Origin: an uncultured Cryptobacterium sp.
GTDB taxonomy: Bacteria; Actinomycetota; Coriobacteriia; Coriobacteriales; Eggerthellaceae
Reading direction: 5' to 3'
Length of the DNA stretch: 5,544 bases
Assembly: GCA_900554685.1 (NCBI GenBank)
Contig: USIG01000113.1
Location: 1 to 5,544 of the forward strand
The notes beneath the pieces were generated by a model. The model ran no database searches. It was not told the DNA's origin and saw nothing but the letters and a program-made list of their open reading frames with translations. The position numbers were made by a program, and so were the translations under genes. Of this stretch, positions 5,343 through 5,544 are shown in pieces. The stretch's first letter is position 1; every line of letters begins with the position of its first letter.

Positions 5343-5544
5343 ATGCAGTTAAATCGGCCTCGCCCACTGGAAGAGCAGCCTTAAGAGAATCGAGACTTGT
5401 TTCAATCTGACAACCAATTTTGCCGCCCGAGAAGAAGATAGTGTCATAAAGCGCTGCGGACTCATCAATAGTAGTAGTAAAACGCTTTTTCATACCAAGA
5501 GGAGAACACCCTCCATGTATATACCCGGTAAGCCCTAAAAGCTC
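5341..5544 (-). CDS. ybaK: YbaK/EbsC-family Cys-tRNA(Pro)/Cys-tRNA(Cys) deacylase, C-terminal part only
   Basis: The minus strand reads open from the window edge to a TAA at 5341-5343, giving the last 67 residues of a protein whose family is usually about 155-165 long. Recognisable family blocks are GYIHGGCSPLGMKK (7-20 of this fragment) and IFFSGGKIGCQIE (36-48). These match the C-terminal half of YbaK/EbsC proteins, which hydrolyse cysteine wrongly attached to tRNA(Pro) as a trans-editing step in the cytoplasm. The catalytic lysine lies in the missing N-terminal part and cannot be checked. The gene ends upstream of the promoter of the metal operon and is probably a separate unit. The symbol is used in the family sense. 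Confidence 0.88.
   Translation of the reverse strand, partial: ELLGLTGYIHGGCSPLGMKKRFTTTIDESAALYDTIFFSGGKIGCQIETSLDSLKAALPVGEADLTA

Overview
The window holds six genes, all on the minus strand, so transcription runs from high to low coordinates. Codon use is mixed and Shine-Dalgarno sites are purine-rich. Base composition is moderate, by eye somewhat under half GC (not counted). Together with a short methionyl-tRNA synthetase lacking a C-terminal tRNA-binding domain, a CadA/ZntA-type pump and a metG-tatD pair, this suggests a Gram-positive bacterium. My best guess is a low-GC member of the Coriobacteriia (Atopobium/Olsenella relatives), but that rests on general resemblance and is not proven here.

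Layout, in order of transcription: (1) 5544-5341, the C-terminal 67 residues of a YbaK/EbsC-type Cys-tRNA(Pro) deacylase, cut by the window edge. (2) 5340-5224, a compact control region with a good sigma-70/SigA-type promoter flanked by two matching SmtB/ArsR-like inverted repeats. (3) 5223-4894, an ArsR/SmtB-family metal sensor with a complete alpha-5 zinc site. (4) 4880-4662, a free-standing 72-residue heavy-metal-associated (HMA) domain protein. (5) 4661-4531, a 131-bp spacer with iterated short palindromes and repeats. (6) 4530-2608, a P1B-type Zn/Cd/Pb-exporting ATPase with no HMA domain of its own. (7) 2607-2443, a terminator-like hairpin and the metG leader. (8) 2442-862, metG. (9) 861-797, a U-tailed hairpin region. 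(10) 796-1, the first 265 codons of a TatD-family metal-dependent DNase, cut by the window edge and carrying an unusual N-terminal extension of about 80 residues.

The central block (5340-2538) reads as a self-regulated zinc (possibly also cadmium/lead) export operon. In the proposed scheme the sensor releases its two operators when metal binds, and a separate HMA protein and a pump without an HMA domain are made together. The pump's usual N-terminal metal-binding domain is thus encoded as a separate upstream gene. The metG-tatD block is a housekeeping pair often found together in bacteria. Nothing here looks like a mobile element, CRISPR array, rRNA or tRNA, and no stretch over 300 bases lacks a gene. 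I see no wholly new system. The points most worth checking are the split pump, the paired operators and the repeat-bearing spacer.
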